Of a stretch of 64,000 bases of DNA, positions 40,793-50,357 are shown one piece after another. The position numbers and the translations under genes were made by a program. Source of the stretch: Sinorhizobium terangae. Its GTDB lineage: Bacteria; Pseudomonadota; Alphaproteobacteria; Rhizobiales; Rhizobiaceae. Where the stretch lies: the NCBI RefSeq assembly GCF_029714365.1, contig NZ_CP121660.1:310001-374000 (forward strand), written 5' to 3'. The number at the start of each line of letters is the position of its first letter. Within the stretch, counting starts at the first letter, position 1. Under the pieces are notes generated by a model, which made no database searches, was not told the DNA's origin, and saw only the letters and a program-made list of their open reading frames with translations.

Positions 40793-41992
40793 TCAATGAT
40801 TGGCGATGTGGGCGACCTGCGTCGCGGCTGCGTCGGCCAGGCCGGCCGCAATACCGACATTGGCGAGCCCGCCGATTTCGTCCGGGACCTCCGTTCGTGA
40901 GCGACGGCGCTCGGCCTGTACCCCCGGCACGATCTCGACGGAAATGCCTTCGATTTCCAGCAGTCGGATTTCCTCACGCATTCCGATGGAAGCGGTGGGG
41001 TCACCGGATTTGAGGCGCACCACGCGCTTGCCGGCCAGGACCAGCTCAACCATGGCATTGTGGATATCGCCCCGGCCATCTGAGACCCGGCTATCCGGCC
41101 GGCCGACGAATTGCCGCCTTGCTTCCCGGCGGGAAAGTTCGAGCACGTCGTTTGAGATCGGTTCGTCGAAGACAATGACATCGGCGGCCTGCAGGGCACG
41201 AACGGCCTTCAACGTCAAGAGTTCAGCATCGCCCGGACCCGCGCCGACGATCGTGACGCGGCCGATGGCAGAGCGGGTCGCGGAAAGGCAACCCAGCTCC
41301 TCCATCAGCCGCGTCTCGACACCCTCCTCCGGTGTCTCCAGAAAGGCGCGATCGACGAACCGCTCCCAGAAGGTGCGGCGCGCCGCGCCCGGTTTCAGTC
41401 GTGCGTTGACCCTTTCGCGGATCGCCTGCGCGATCGTTGCCCAGCCCTTGATTGCCGGCGGCAGCAAGGCCTCGATCCGACGGCGGATCGCTTGCGCGAG
41501 GATCGGCGCGGCGCCGTCGGTCGAAATCGACACGACGACCGGCGAGCGATTGACGATCGAGCCGAACTGGAACTGGCAGAAGGCCAGCTTGTCGATGACG
41601 TTGACGGGAACGCCGGCGACACGCGCCGCATTGAAGAATGCCTCCGCTTCTGCGTCGTCGTCGCAATCGGCAATCGCAAGCGTGGCCCCGGAAAAGACGC
41701 CGGAGTGCCATATCTCGTCGTGATGGACGAGGCGGCCGTCTTCGTGGGCGGCGCCGCGCCTCAAGAGATCGAGGAAGACATTGCTAAGCTCCGTGCGTGG
41801 CGCATGAAGATGAACCTCCGCGCCGCAGGCTGCCAGCAATTCCGCCTTCCAGGCGGCGGCGTCGCTGCCGCCGGCGACGACGACGCGCTTCTTTTTCAAA
41901 GTCCAGAACAGCGGCAGGGTGGCGAGCGGAGCGACACGTTGCTGCGACGGCCTTGCGGTCCGGTCATTCAGCGGCAGCGGCAAGGCATCCAT
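40793..41992 (-). CDS. cysG: Siroheme synthase CysG-like, with degenerate or shortened methyltransferase domain
   Basis: The 399-residue protein has an N-terminal precorrin-2 dehydrogenase/ferrochelatase domain (RVVVAGGSDAAAWKAELL, about residues 36-53) and a C-terminal uroporphyrinogen-III methyltransferase domain (VTIVGAGPGDAELLTLKAVRAL, about 246-267). The latter is unusual: RLKSGDPT where RLKGGDPF is expected, and after EIVPGV (about 350) the conserved rest of the domain (about 100 residues) is missing and replaced by an unrelated tail. It supplies siroheme for NirB if active. It overlaps nasA by 29 bp and ends the nitrate operon. Confidence 0.82.
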   Translation of the reverse strand: MDALPLPLNDRTARPSQQRVAPLATLPLFWTLKKKRVVVAGGSDAAAWKAELLAACGAEVHLHAPRTELSNVFLDLLRRGAAHEDGRLVHHDEIWHSGVFSGATLAIADCDDDAEAEAFFNAARVAGVPVNVIDKLAFCQFQFGSIVNRSPVVVSISTDGAAPILAQAIRRRIEALLPPAIKGWATIAQAIRERVNARLKPGAARRTFWERFVDRAFLETPEEGVETRLMEELGCLSATRSAIGRVTIVGAGPGDAELLTLKAVRALQAADVIVFDEPISNDVLELSRREARRQFVGRPDSRVSDGRGDIHNAMVELVLAGKRVVRLKSGDPTASIGMREEIRLLEIEGISVEIVPGVQAERRRSRTEVPDEIGGLANVGIAAGLADAAATQVAHIANH

Positions 41993-44621
41993 CGATGATC
42001 CCCCTTATCTCTGCGCGGCAGGAGCCGCAATTGGTGCCGGCGCTAAGCCTCTCGCCGATCGCCTGGACACTGTGGCAGCCGTCGCGAATGGCGGCCGTGA
42101 TCTGATTGACGCCGACGCTGAAGCAGGAGCAGACCGTTGCGCCCGGGTCCTCTCTGCCGGCGCCGGGACGACCCGCCGCCACGGCGAAGCGCGTGCCGAG
42201 GTCGGTATGCGAGGCAAGAAGCTGAGAGACCGCCCAGTTGCGGGCGACCGCCACGGGGCGGGACGCAAGGAACAGGGCGGCAAGCAGCCTGTCGCTGTCG
42301 AAGAAGGCGAGGCGGAGTTCGCCGGACTGACGATCAGTATAGCCGATCGGCTCGATTCCGGCCGGGATGGAAAAGGCCCGCCGGCACCAGCCGATCCAGT
42401 CTGCTTGCGGCTCGGAGAAGGCAAGTTCCAGGCGCCAGCCGCCGTCGGCCTTGGCGATCGCCCAGTAAGCAGCATCAATACCTTGCGGTTTTTCGGCGGA
42501 GACCGCGAAACCATAGGCCCGGGCGTCCAAGCGCGTAGCCTTTACCGCCACGTTCTTCGACGCCGGCTGGCCGGAAACGGGGTCCGTGATCGGCGGCACC
42601 AGCGCGTCGATGCGGCCCTTCGAGGCGAACTGATCGTTCCAGTGCATCGGCACGAAAAGGCTTCCCTCCGCTTGGCGCTCGGTGAGGAGCGCGCGGACGA
42701 TCGCTTGTCCGTAGACGCTCTCGATCGTCACCAGATCGGCGTCCGCGACGGCAAGCCTCTCGGCATCGCGCGGATGAATTTCGACGAAAGGTTCGGCGAT
42801 ATGGGCGGAGAGCCGGGCGCTCTTCCCGGTCCGGGTCATCGTGTGCCAATGATCGCGCACCCGACCCGTATTGAGCGTGAAAGGATAGGCATCGTTTGCC
42901 CGTTTGGAGGGGGACACGTCGACGGTTATGAAACTGGCGCGCCCGTCCGCATGGTAGAACCCGCCCTCGGCGAAAAACCGCCTCTCCCGAGGCCGCGTGC
43001 CTTGCGGCTGCGGCCACTGGAAAGGCTTGAGATCGTCATAGCTCGCCTTGTCGATCATCGCGTGAGCACTGATGTCGAAATCGCGGCGGCCATCGTTTTC
43101 AAAACCGGAAAGCGCGCCATGTTCGGCGAAGACTTCGGCGGCGGAGGCATGGGCGAAGGCTTGCGCAAAGCCCATGCGCCGCCCGACCTGCGCCATTTGC
43201 CACCAGTCGGCGCGGGCCTCGCCGGGAGCATGGAGGAAGACGCGCTGGCGGGAGATGCGCCGTTCGGAATTGGTGACGGTGCCGTCTTTCTCGCCCCAGC
43301 CGAGCGAAGGAAGCAACACGTGGGCATGGCGCGCGGTATCGGTCTCACTAAGGATGTCGGAGACGACGACGAAGGGACAGGCCTTGATCGCGGCCTCGAC
43401 CGCGTTAGCGTCGGGCATCGAGACAACCGGATTCGTCGCCATGATCCAGAGCGCCTTGATCCGGCCGTCGGCGACGGCGCGGAACATGTCCACGGCCTTG
43501 AGGCCCGGCTTGCCTGCGAGCGCGGGTGCGCCCCAGAAGCGCCGGACGAGATCACGGTCAGCGGCTTTCTCGATGTCGAGATGGGCGGCGAGCATGTTGG
43601 CCAGCCCGCCGACCTCGCGTCCGCCCATGGCGTTTGGCTGGCCCGTCAGCGAGAAGGGACCCATGCCCGGCCGGCCGATCCGGCCGGTCGCGAGATGGCA
43701 GTTGATGATGGCGTTGACCTTGTCCGTGCCGCAAGCCGACTGGTTGACGCCCTGGCTGTAACAGGTGACGACCTTCTCGGTCGTTTCGAACAGGCGGAAG
43801 AAATCGCGCAATTGCGCCTGCGAAAGTCCGGTCAGCGCCGAAAGTTCCGCGAGGTCCAGCGCCGAAGCGGCCGCAAAGGCCTCGGCGAAGCCCTTTGTGT
43901 GCGCCGAGATATAGTTTTGATCGACGGCGCCGCTCGCCGCCAGATGGGCAAACAGCCCGTTGAAAAGCGGAACGTCGCTGTCCGGGGCAAGCGCCAGATG
44001 CATGTCGGCGATGTCGGCGGTCATCGTGCGGCGTGGATCGATGACGACGACCTTCATCTCGGGGCGGTTTGCCTTGGCCGCGGCAAGGCGCTGGTAAAGG
44101 ACCGGGTGGCACCAGGCGAGATTGGAGCCGGTGAGCACGACGAGATCGGCAAGCTCAAGGTCTTCATAGGCGCCCGGAACCGTGTCGGACCCGAAGGCGC
44201 GGCGGTGACCGGCAACGGAGGACGACATGCACAGGCGCGAGTTCGTGTCGATGTTCGCCGAACCGATAAAACCCTTCATCAGCTTGTTGGCGATGTAATA
44301 GTCCTCGGTCAGCAATTGGCCGGAGACATAGAAGGCGACCGAATCCGGGCCGTGCTCGGCAATGGTTTGCGCGAAGCGGCTGGCGACGAGATCGAGCGCT
44401 TCGTCCCAGCCTGCGCGGCGGCCACCGATCTCCGGATGGAGAAGGCGACCGTGGAGATCGAGGGTTTCGGCAAGTGCCGAGCCTTTGGAACAGAGCCGGC
44501 CGAAATTGGCCGGATGCTCAGGATCGCCCTTGACGCTGACGGCGCCCTCATCGTCCACGCGGGCGATGACGCCGCAGCCGACGCCGCAATAGGCGCAGGT
44601 GGTCTTGACCTCGCGCGCCAT
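41964..44621 (-). CDS. nasA: Assimilatory nitrate reductase catalytic subunit
   Basis: The 885-residue molybdoenzyme starts with the [4Fe-4S] motif CAYCGVGC…CSKG (about residues 9-49), followed by the bis-MGD domains (SNLAWCHPVLYQR; GVNQSACGTDKVNAIINCHLATGRIGRPG). The C-terminus (about 810-880) is a BFD-like [2Fe-2S] domain with CSCF…CGSC, found in NADH- or ferredoxin-linked assimilatory enzymes. It reduces nitrate to nitrite in the cytoplasm. It lies in the operon after nirD, and the longer open frame upstream of 44621 runs into that gene. Confidence 0.93.
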   Translation of the reverse strand: MAREVKTTCAYCGVGCGVIARVDDEGAVSVKGDPEHPANFGRLCSKGSALAETLDLHGRLLHPEIGGRRAGWDEALDLVASRFAQTIAEHGPDSVAFYVSGQLLTEDYYIANKLMKGFIGSANIDTNSRLCMSSSVAGHRRAFGSDTVPGAYEDLELADLVVLTGSNLAWCHPVLYQRLAAAKANRPEMKVVVIDPRRTMTADIADMHLALAPDSDVPLFNGLFAHLAASGAVDQNYISAHTKGFAEAFAAASALDLAELSALTGLSQAQLRDFFRLFETTEKVVTCYSQGVNQSACGTDKVNAIINCHLATGRIGRPGMGPFSLTGQPNAMGGREVGGLANMLAAHLDIEKAADRDLVRRFWGAPALAGKPGLKAVDMFRAVADGRIKALWIMATNPVVSMPDANAVEAAIKACPFVVVSDILSETDTARHAHVLLPSLGWGEKDGTVTNSERRISRQRVFLHAPGEARADWWQMAQVGRRMGFAQAFAHASAAEVFAEHGALSGFENDGRRDFDISAHAMIDKASYDDLKPFQWPQPQGTRPRERRFFAEGGFYHADGRASFITVDVSPSKRANDAYPFTLNTGRVRDHWHTMTRTGKSARLSAHIAEPFVEIHPRDAERLAVADADLVTIESVYGQAIVRALLTERQAEGSLFVPMHWNDQFASKGRIDALVPPITDPVSGQPASKNVAVKATRLDARAYGFAVSAEKPQGIDAAYWAIAKADGGWRLELAFSEPQADWIGWCRRAFSIPAGIEPIGYTDRQSGELRLAFFDSDRLLAALFLASRPVAVARNWAVSQLLASHTDLGTRFAVAAGRPGAGREDPGATVCSCFSVGVNQITAAIRDGCHSVQAIGERLSAGTNCGSCRAEIRGIIDGCLAAAAE

Positions 44622-44623
44622 GC

Positions 44624-44956
44624 CTACTCCGCCGCTGCCAGCGCCAGGCTCTCGAGCGCGATGAAAAGCGCGCCGTTGTCGTTTTTCACCGGGACCGTGC
44701 GGACCTCGCCCTCGTCGGCGCCGAGCGCCTTGCCGGTTTCGAGCGAGATCACCCAGTTGTGCAGCGGGCAAGTCACGGCGGTGCCGTGGACGATCCCTTG
44801 GCTGAGCGGCCCGCCCTTGTGCGGGCAGTGGTCCTCGATCGCGAAGACCTCGTTCTCCGCGGTCCGGAAGACGGCGATCTTGCCCTGCGGCGTTCTCACG
44901 CAACGCGCGCCGCGCAGAGGGATATCGGAAACATTGCCGATTGCGATCCAGTTCAT
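44624..44956 (-). CDS. nirD: Nitrite reductase small subunit (Rieske-like)
   Basis: The 110-residue protein is a single Rieske-type domain. Both ligand pairs of a [2Fe-2S] cluster are present: CPHKGG and CPLHNW. NirD assists NirB in reducing nitrite to ammonium. Start is at MNWIAIGN with GAGGTGAT 7 bp upstream; an ATG 6 bp earlier is also possible. It lies 10 bp after nirB and 2 bp before nasA. Confidence 0.93.
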   Translation of the reverse strand: MNWIAIGNVSDIPLRGARCVRTPQGKIAVFRTAENEVFAIEDHCPHKGGPLSQGIVHGTAVTCPLHNWVISLETGKALGADEGEVRTVPVKNDNGALFIALESLALAAAE

Positions 44957-44966
44957 TTCCATCACC

Positions 44967-47417
44967 TCACTCCGCTGCCTGATTGAAACCGACCGTCGCC
45001 ATCGGCCGGAACTCATGCTTGTCCTTGCCGGAGACGCGCTCCGACCAGGGGTCGACCTGGGCGAATTTCTGGCTGAAGACGAAGCGGTCGAAATAGGCCT
45101 TGCGCTTCTCCGCATCGTTCATGATTTGGCGGCGGATCTCGTCGAGGCCGATGCGTTTTGCCCATTTGTAGATGCGTTCGAGATAGCGGGCCTGCTCGCG
45201 ATACATCTGCGTCAGGGCAACGATGTGCTCCAGCGCCTCGTCCTCGGTCTTGACGAGCCCCAGGACCTCGGTGCCCTTGATGTCGAGGCCCGCGGCGCCG
45301 GCGAAATGGATCTCGAAGCCGGAGTCGACGCAAATGACGCCGACGTCCTTGCAGGTGGCCTCGGCGCAATTCCTTGGACAGCCGGAGACGGCCATCTTCA
45401 CCTTGGCGGGAGTCCACGAGCCCCACATGAACTTCTCGATGCGGATGCCGAGCCCCGTCGAATCCTGCGTGCCGAAGCGGCACCAATCAGAGCCGACGCA
45501 GGTCTTCACCGTCCGCAAGCCCTTGGCATAGGCCTGGCCCGAGACAAAGCCGGCCTTGCCGAGATCGGCCCAGACGGCCGGCAGGTCTTCCTTCTGGATG
45601 CCGAGCAGGTCGATGCGCTGGCCGCCGGTGACCTTGACAAGCGGAACATCGAACTTGTCGACGACGTCGGCGATGGCGCGCAGTTCCTTCGAATTGGTCA
45701 CGCCACCCCACATCCGTGGCACCACCGAATAGGTGCCATCCTTCTGGATATTGGCGTGGACGCGTTCGTTGATGAAGCGCGACTGGTAATCGTCGGCATA
45801 TTCGTCCGGCCAGTCGCAGACGAGGTAATAATTGAGCGCCGGCCGGCATTTCGCGCAGCCGCAGGAGGTCTTCCACTCGAGCTCCTGCATGACGGCCGGA
45901 ATGGTCTTCAGTTTCTTCGCCTTGATGAGACGACGCACGTCGTCGTGGCCGAGTTCGGTACAGCCGCACATCGGCTGCACGGCGGCCGGATTGTAGGCGT
46001 CGCCGAGGGTGAGCGACATCAGTTGCTCGACGAGGCCGGTGCATGAACCACAGGAGGCCGAAGCCTTGGTGTGGGCACGCACGTCGTCGAGCGACGTCAG
46101 GCCCTTTCCGGTGATCGTCGAGACGATCTTGCCCTTGCAGACGCCGTTGCAGCCGCAGATTTCCGCATCATCCGGCAAGGCTGCAACGGCCGCCATAGGG
46201 TCCAGCGGGGACCCTCCTTGATAGGCCTGGCCGAAGATCAACGTGTCGCGCATTTCGGTAATGTCGGTGCCGCGCTTCAACAGGTCGTTGAACCAGGCGC
46301 CGTCCCCGGTGTCCCCATAGAGCACCGTGCCGATAATGCGGTTGTCCTTCAAGACCAGCCGCTTGTAGATGCCGGCGGTGGCGTCGCGCAGCACGATTTC
46401 CTCGCGGCCGTCGCCATCGGCGAAATCGCCGACCGAATAGAGGTTGATGCCGGTCACCTTCAGTTTTGTCGGCGTATCGGAATGGGCGAAGGCGGCGCTG
46501 CGATCACCGGTCAGGTGGCGTGCGGCAACCCGCGCCATCTCGTAGAGCGGCGCCACCAGGCCGTAGACCATGCCGTCAACCTCGGCGCATTCGCCGAGTG
46601 CCATGATGTCTCCGTCGGAGGTCTGCATGCCGGCGTCAACGACGATACCGCGGTTGACGGCGAGCCCGGCTTCCTTGGCGAGGGTGGCATTCGGCCTGAT
46701 GCCGACCGCCATCACGACAAGTGTCGCCGGGATGATGCGGCCGTCGTCGAGCTCGATGCCCTCGACCTTCTCCTCGCCAAGGATCCGTTTGGTATTTGCC
46801 TTGGTGATGACCTTGATCCCCCGTTCTTCGACCGCCTTCTGCAAAAGGTAGCCGGCGGCCGGGTCGAGCTGGCGCTCCATCAGTGTCGGCATGACGTGCA
46901 GCACGGTGACATCCATGCCGCGGGCTTTCAGGCCCGCAGCCGCTTCCAGACCGAGCAGACCGCCGCCGATGACGACAGCCGTTTCGCGCGACTGCGCCGC
47001 GAGCAGCATCGCCTGCACGTCGTCGAGATCGCGATAGGTGATGACGCCGCGCAGGTCCTTGCCGGGCACCGGAATGATGAAGGGCACGGAACCGGTGGCG
47101 ATCACCAGCTTGTCGTAGCTTTCCGTCACACCATGGTCGGAGGTGACCGTCTTGGCATTCCGGTCGATGGCGATGATCTTGTGGCCCTTGTACAGCGTGA
47201 TGCCGTGCTTGATGTACCAACCGTCGCCATGGATGATGATCTCTTCGTAATCCTTCTCGCCGGAAAGTACCGGCGAGAGCATGATGCGGTCGTAATTGAC
47301 ACGCGGCTCGGCGTTGAAGATCGTTACTTCATAGCGCCCGGGCGCCTTCTCGAAGAGCTCTTCCAGCATGCGGCCCGGCGCCATGCCGTTGCCAACGATC
47401 ACCAGTTTCTCGGTCAT
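44967..47417 (-). CDS. nirB: NAD(P)H-dependent nitrite reductase large subunit
   Basis: The 816-residue enzyme has an N-terminal FAD/NAD pyridine nucleotide-disulfide oxidoreductase domain (LVIVGNGMAPGRM; VVIGGGLLGLEAAAG), two BFD [2Fe-2S] segments (CGCNGVCKG…CGSCTG and CGCTELG…CGCAKC) and a C-terminal siroheme/[4Fe-4S] domain with CVGSDWCRFG and CPRNCAEATC. It reduces nitrite to ammonium with six electrons from NAD(P)H. It follows the fused ATPase gene by 4 bp. Confidence 0.95.
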   Translation of the reverse strand: MTEKLVIVGNGMAPGRMLEELFEKAPGRYEVTIFNAEPRVNYDRIMLSPVLSGEKDYEEIIIHGDGWYIKHGITLYKGHKIIAIDRNAKTVTSDHGVTESYDKLVIATGSVPFIIPVPGKDLRGVITYRDLDDVQAMLLAAQSRETAVVIGGGLLGLEAAAGLKARGMDVTVLHVMPTLMERQLDPAAGYLLQKAVEERGIKVITKANTKRILGEEKVEGIELDDGRIIPATLVVMAVGIRPNATLAKEAGLAVNRGIVVDAGMQTSDGDIMALGECAEVDGMVYGLVAPLYEMARVAARHLTGDRSAAFAHSDTPTKLKVTGINLYSVGDFADGDGREEIVLRDATAGIYKRLVLKDNRIIGTVLYGDTGDGAWFNDLLKRGTDITEMRDTLIFGQAYQGGSPLDPMAAVAALPDDAEICGCNGVCKGKIVSTITGKGLTSLDDVRAHTKASASCGSCTGLVEQLMSLTLGDAYNPAAVQPMCGCTELGHDDVRRLIKAKKLKTIPAVMQELEWKTSCGCAKCRPALNYYLVCDWPDEYADDYQSRFINERVHANIQKDGTYSVVPRMWGGVTNSKELRAIADVVDKFDVPLVKVTGGQRIDLLGIQKEDLPAVWADLGKAGFVSGQAYAKGLRTVKTCVGSDWCRFGTQDSTGLGIRIEKFMWGSWTPAKVKMAVSGCPRNCAEATCKDVGVICVDSGFEIHFAGAAGLDIKGTEVLGLVKTEDEALEHIVALTQMYREQARYLERIYKWAKRIGLDEIRRQIMNDAEKRKAYFDRFVFSQKFAQVDPWSERVSGKDKHEFRPMATVGFNQAAE

Positions 47418-47421
47418 TCCA

Positions 47422-49200
47422 TTACTCCGCGGCTTGTTTCTTGAGGGTCTGGGCGGACAACATCGTTCGGGCGGCGCGCTTCGCCCGGATCGCTTCGAGA
47501 TGTTCGGGAGCGGGGCTGGCCCCGCCTTCGTAGGCTTCCAGGAAGTCCAGGAGTTCCTCGCGGTAGGCGTAGTAGTCGGGGTGCGACAGGAGTTCCTTGC
47601 GCGAGCGAGGCCGCGGCAGGTTCACCTCCATGATGTTGCCGATCCGCGCATTGGGGCCGTTAGACATCATCACCACCCGATCGGCGAGCAGGATCGCCTC
47701 GTCGACGTCATGCGTGACGCAGATCGCCGTCACCTGGGTCCGCTTCCACACGTCCATCAGGACTTCCTGCAGCTCCCAGCGGGTGAGGCTGTCGAGCATG
47801 CCGAAAGGCTCGTCGAGCAGCAGCAGCTTCGGTGACAGCGCGAACGCCCGGGCGATGCCGACGCGCTGCTTCATGCCGTTCGAGAGGTCCGCGGCAAGCC
47901 GGTGCATCGCATCGCCGAGGCCGACACGTTGGAGGTAATACTCGACGACGTCGCGGCGCTCGGCGGGCGTCGCGTCCGGATAGACCCGGTCGACGCCGAG
48001 CGCGACGTTTTCGCGGGCGGTCAGCCAGGGAAGCAGCGATGGAGCCTGGAAAACCACCGCCCGATCCGGACCGGCGCCGGAAATTTCCCGTCCATCGAGG
48101 ATGATGCCGCCGGACGAGATCGGATTGAGGCCGGCCATCATCGACAGAACGGTCGACTTGCCGCATCCCGAATGGCCGATGATCGAGATGAACTCGCCTC
48201 TATTCATCTTGAGGTTGAAGCCATCGACCACTGTCAACGCACCTTTCGGCGTCGGATAGACCTTTCGGACCTCGAAAAACTCGACGTAGCTCTTTTCGAT
48301 CGCGGAGCGCGCCTTTCGCGCATAGGCGTCGGGCAGCTTGGTGCCGGCAAGTTTCTGGGTGATCGGCACGACGTTGGGCAAGGCGACGGCGCCGCTTTCT
48401 GCGGTGGTTCGTCCGGCGCCCAGATCCATCAGATATTCGGTGACGGCGCCGCGAAGACGGATGAACTCGGCGTTCGAGTTCATTTCCGCACGGTCGCGCG
48501 GTCGCGGCAGGTTCACCTCGAAGCTGGGACCGAGCGAGGCATTCGGACCGGGCGTCAAGGGGACAATCCTGTCGGCAAGCAGGATCGCCTCATCGACGTC
48601 GTTGGTGATGAGGATGATGGTCTTCTTTTCCTTCGACGAGATCTCGGCGAATTCGTCCTGAAGCTTCGAGCGGGTGAGCGCGTCGAGTGCCGAGAGCGGC
48701 TCGTCGAGCAGGAGCACGTCGGGCTGCATCGCGAGCGCTCTTGCCACGGCCACGCGCTGGCGCATGCCGCCCGAGAGCTCCGCAGGCCGGCGCTCTGTCG
48801 CGTGGGCGAGACCGACCATCTCGATATAGTACTGAACGAGGCTCGCCCTTTCGGCTTTGCTCTTGGCGGAATGCACCGCATCGACGGCAAGGGCGACATT
48901 GGCGCGGACCGACAGCCAGGGCATCAGCGAATAGGATTGGAAGACGACGCCGCGCTCCGGCCCCGGACCCGACACTTCCTTGTCGCGGAAGAGCACCGCA
49001 CCGCGATCCGGCATCGTCAGGCCGGCGAGGAGGGAAATCAGCGTCGATTTGCCTGAGCCGGAAAAACCGACGATGGCAATGAACTCGCCTTCCTCGACCT
49101 TGAGGTTGACGCCTGAAAGGACGTCATTGCGCGATTTTCCCTCGCCGAAGGACTTCGAGACATCGCTCAGTTGAAGAATTGTCCCGCCAAGAACGGTCAT
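47422..49200 (-). CDS. Nitrate ABC transporter ATPase, two cassettes fused
   Basis: The 592-residue protein contains two complete ATP-binding cassettes. The first (about residues 10-260) has Walker [25 protein letters not shown] and [11 protein letters not shown]; the second (about 310-550) has [24 protein letters not shown] and [11 protein letters not shown]. The linker carries no solute-binding domain, unlike cyanobacterial NrtC. One polypeptide thus supplies both ATPases for the permease NrtB. Start chosen at the ATG preceded by TAGGAGG. Confidence 0.92.
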   Translation of the reverse strand: MTVLGGTILQLSDVSKSFGEGKSRNDVLSGVNLKVEEGEFIAIVGFSGSGKSTLISLLAGLTMPDRGAVLFRDKEVSGPGPERGVVFQSYSLMPWLSVRANVALAVDAVHSAKSKAERASLVQYYIEMVGLAHATERRPAELSGGMRQRVAVARALAMQPDVLLLDEPLSALDALTRSKLQDEFAEISSKEKKTIILITNDVDEAILLADRIVPLTPGPNASLGPSFEVNLPRPRDRAEMNSNAEFIRLRGAVTEYLMDLGAGRTTAESGAVALPNVVPITQKLAGTKLPDAYARKARSAIEKSYVEFFEVRKVYPTPKGALTVVDGFNLKMNRGEFISIIGHSGCGKSTVLSMMAGLNPISSGGIILDGREISGAGPDRAVVFQAPSLLPWLTARENVALGVDRVYPDATPAERRDVVEYYLQRVGLGDAMHRLAADLSNGMKQRVGIARAFALSPKLLLLDEPFGMLDSLTRWELQEVLMDVWKRTQVTAICVTHDVDEAILLADRVVMMSNGPNARIGNIMEVNLPRPRSRKELLSHPDYYAYREELLDFLEAYEGGASPAPEHLEAIRAKRAARTMLSAQTLKKQAAE

Positions 49201-49210
49201 GGGGCGCCTC

Positions 49211-50284
49211 CTACCGGTTCGACGAGAAGGTGAAGGCGGACTGGAGAGCATACATGACCCGGTCCAGAACGAAGCCGATGATACCGATCGTCAGCACCGC
49301 AACCATGATGCGGGCGAGCGAGTCTGAAGAGCCGTTCTGGAATTCGTCCCAGACGAACTTTCCGAGACCCGGATTCTGGGCGAGCATTTCGGCCGCGATC
49401 AGCACCATCCAGCCCACACCGAGCGAGAGTCTCAGCCCGGTGAAGATCAACGGAAGGGCGGAAGGCAAAACCAGCTTGCGGATCGTCGTCGCGGTCGAAA
49501 GCTGAAGCACCTTGCCGACGTTCACCAGGTCCTTGTCGATCGAAGCCACGCCGAGCGCCGTATTGATCAGCGTCGGCCACAGCGAACAGAGGGTCACGGT
49601 AACGGCCGAGATCACCAGTGACTTCGGCAGCAGGCTCGACGGATCGACATAAAGCGCCGAGACGACCATTGTTACGATCGGCAGCCATGCCAGCGGCGAG
49701 ACGGGCTTGAAGATCTGGATCAGCGGGTTGATGGCACCGTTGATCGTCTTGGAGAGACCGGAGGCTATCCCGAGCGGCACGGCGACCAGCGTCGCGATCA
49801 CGAAGCCGAGCCCGACCGTCATCAGCGAGGTCGTGATCTGGTCGATATAGGTCGGCTTGCCGGTGAACACGCGATGCTTCACCTGATCGGCCTTGCCATC
49901 GGCAACGAGCTTGGCGTTGCGTTCGTCCTGCCGGGCATAGAAAGCCGTTGCCTTGCTCCGTTCCACGAAATGATCCTGCAGAAGCACGTTGGCCTGGCCG
50001 AAGACGGCCGCAGGCCCGGGAATGGCGCCAAGCGAGGTTTGAACCTTCGGCGCAAGAAAGCCCCAAAGCGCGAGGAAGCACAGGATGCCCGCGAGCGGCA
50101 CCAGCAGCACCTTGCGAATCTCGGACATCTGCTCGGCGACATTGTCGCCGGCTGCCATGCGCAGGATCGGGGTCACCCAGCCGAGGCCAAGCGCGTTGAG
50201 CCAGCCGGCGGCTTTATTGATCCGCTGAAACAGACGCTCTCGTCGTGCGAGTTTCGGGTCAGCCACGGTGATCGCTTGAGTCAT
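49211..50284 (-). CDS. nrtB: Nitrate ABC transporter permease
   Basis: The 357-residue inner-membrane protein has a long N-terminal region (to about residue 150) with one hydrophobic segment, then five further spans and the EAA loop ([27 protein letters not shown]). This is the NrtB layout. Two NrtB molecules probably form the channel with the fused ATPase. It is separated by 10 bp from the ATPase gene and 73 bp from nrtA. Confidence 0.93.
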   Translation of the reverse strand: MTQAITVADPKLARRERLFQRINKAAGWLNALGLGWVTPILRMAAGDNVAEQMSEIRKVLLVPLAGILCFLALWGFLAPKVQTSLGAIPGPAAVFGQANVLLQDHFVERSKATAFYARQDERNAKLVADGKADQVKHRVFTGKPTYIDQITTSLMTVGLGFVIATLVAVPLGIASGLSKTINGAINPLIQIFKPVSPLAWLPIVTMVVSALYVDPSSLLPKSLVISAVTVTLCSLWPTLINTALGVASIDKDLVNVGKVLQLSTATTIRKLVLPSALPLIFTGLRLSLGVGWMVLIAAEMLAQNPGLGKFVWDEFQNGSSDSLARIMVAVLTIGIIGFVLDRVMYALQSAFTFSSNR

Positions 50285-50357
50285 CGATTTGTCTCATCTG
50301 TTGAAAGTTTGGTAGAGAACAGGCGGCCTCGGTGTTTTCGCGCCGCCAGCCCGATGT

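Noticed and set aside
41919..46046. 1,375-codon plus-strand open frame opposite nasA and nirB
   Set aside because: Very long, but both genes beneath it are unmistakable; the frame is an antisense artefact of high-GC codon usage.
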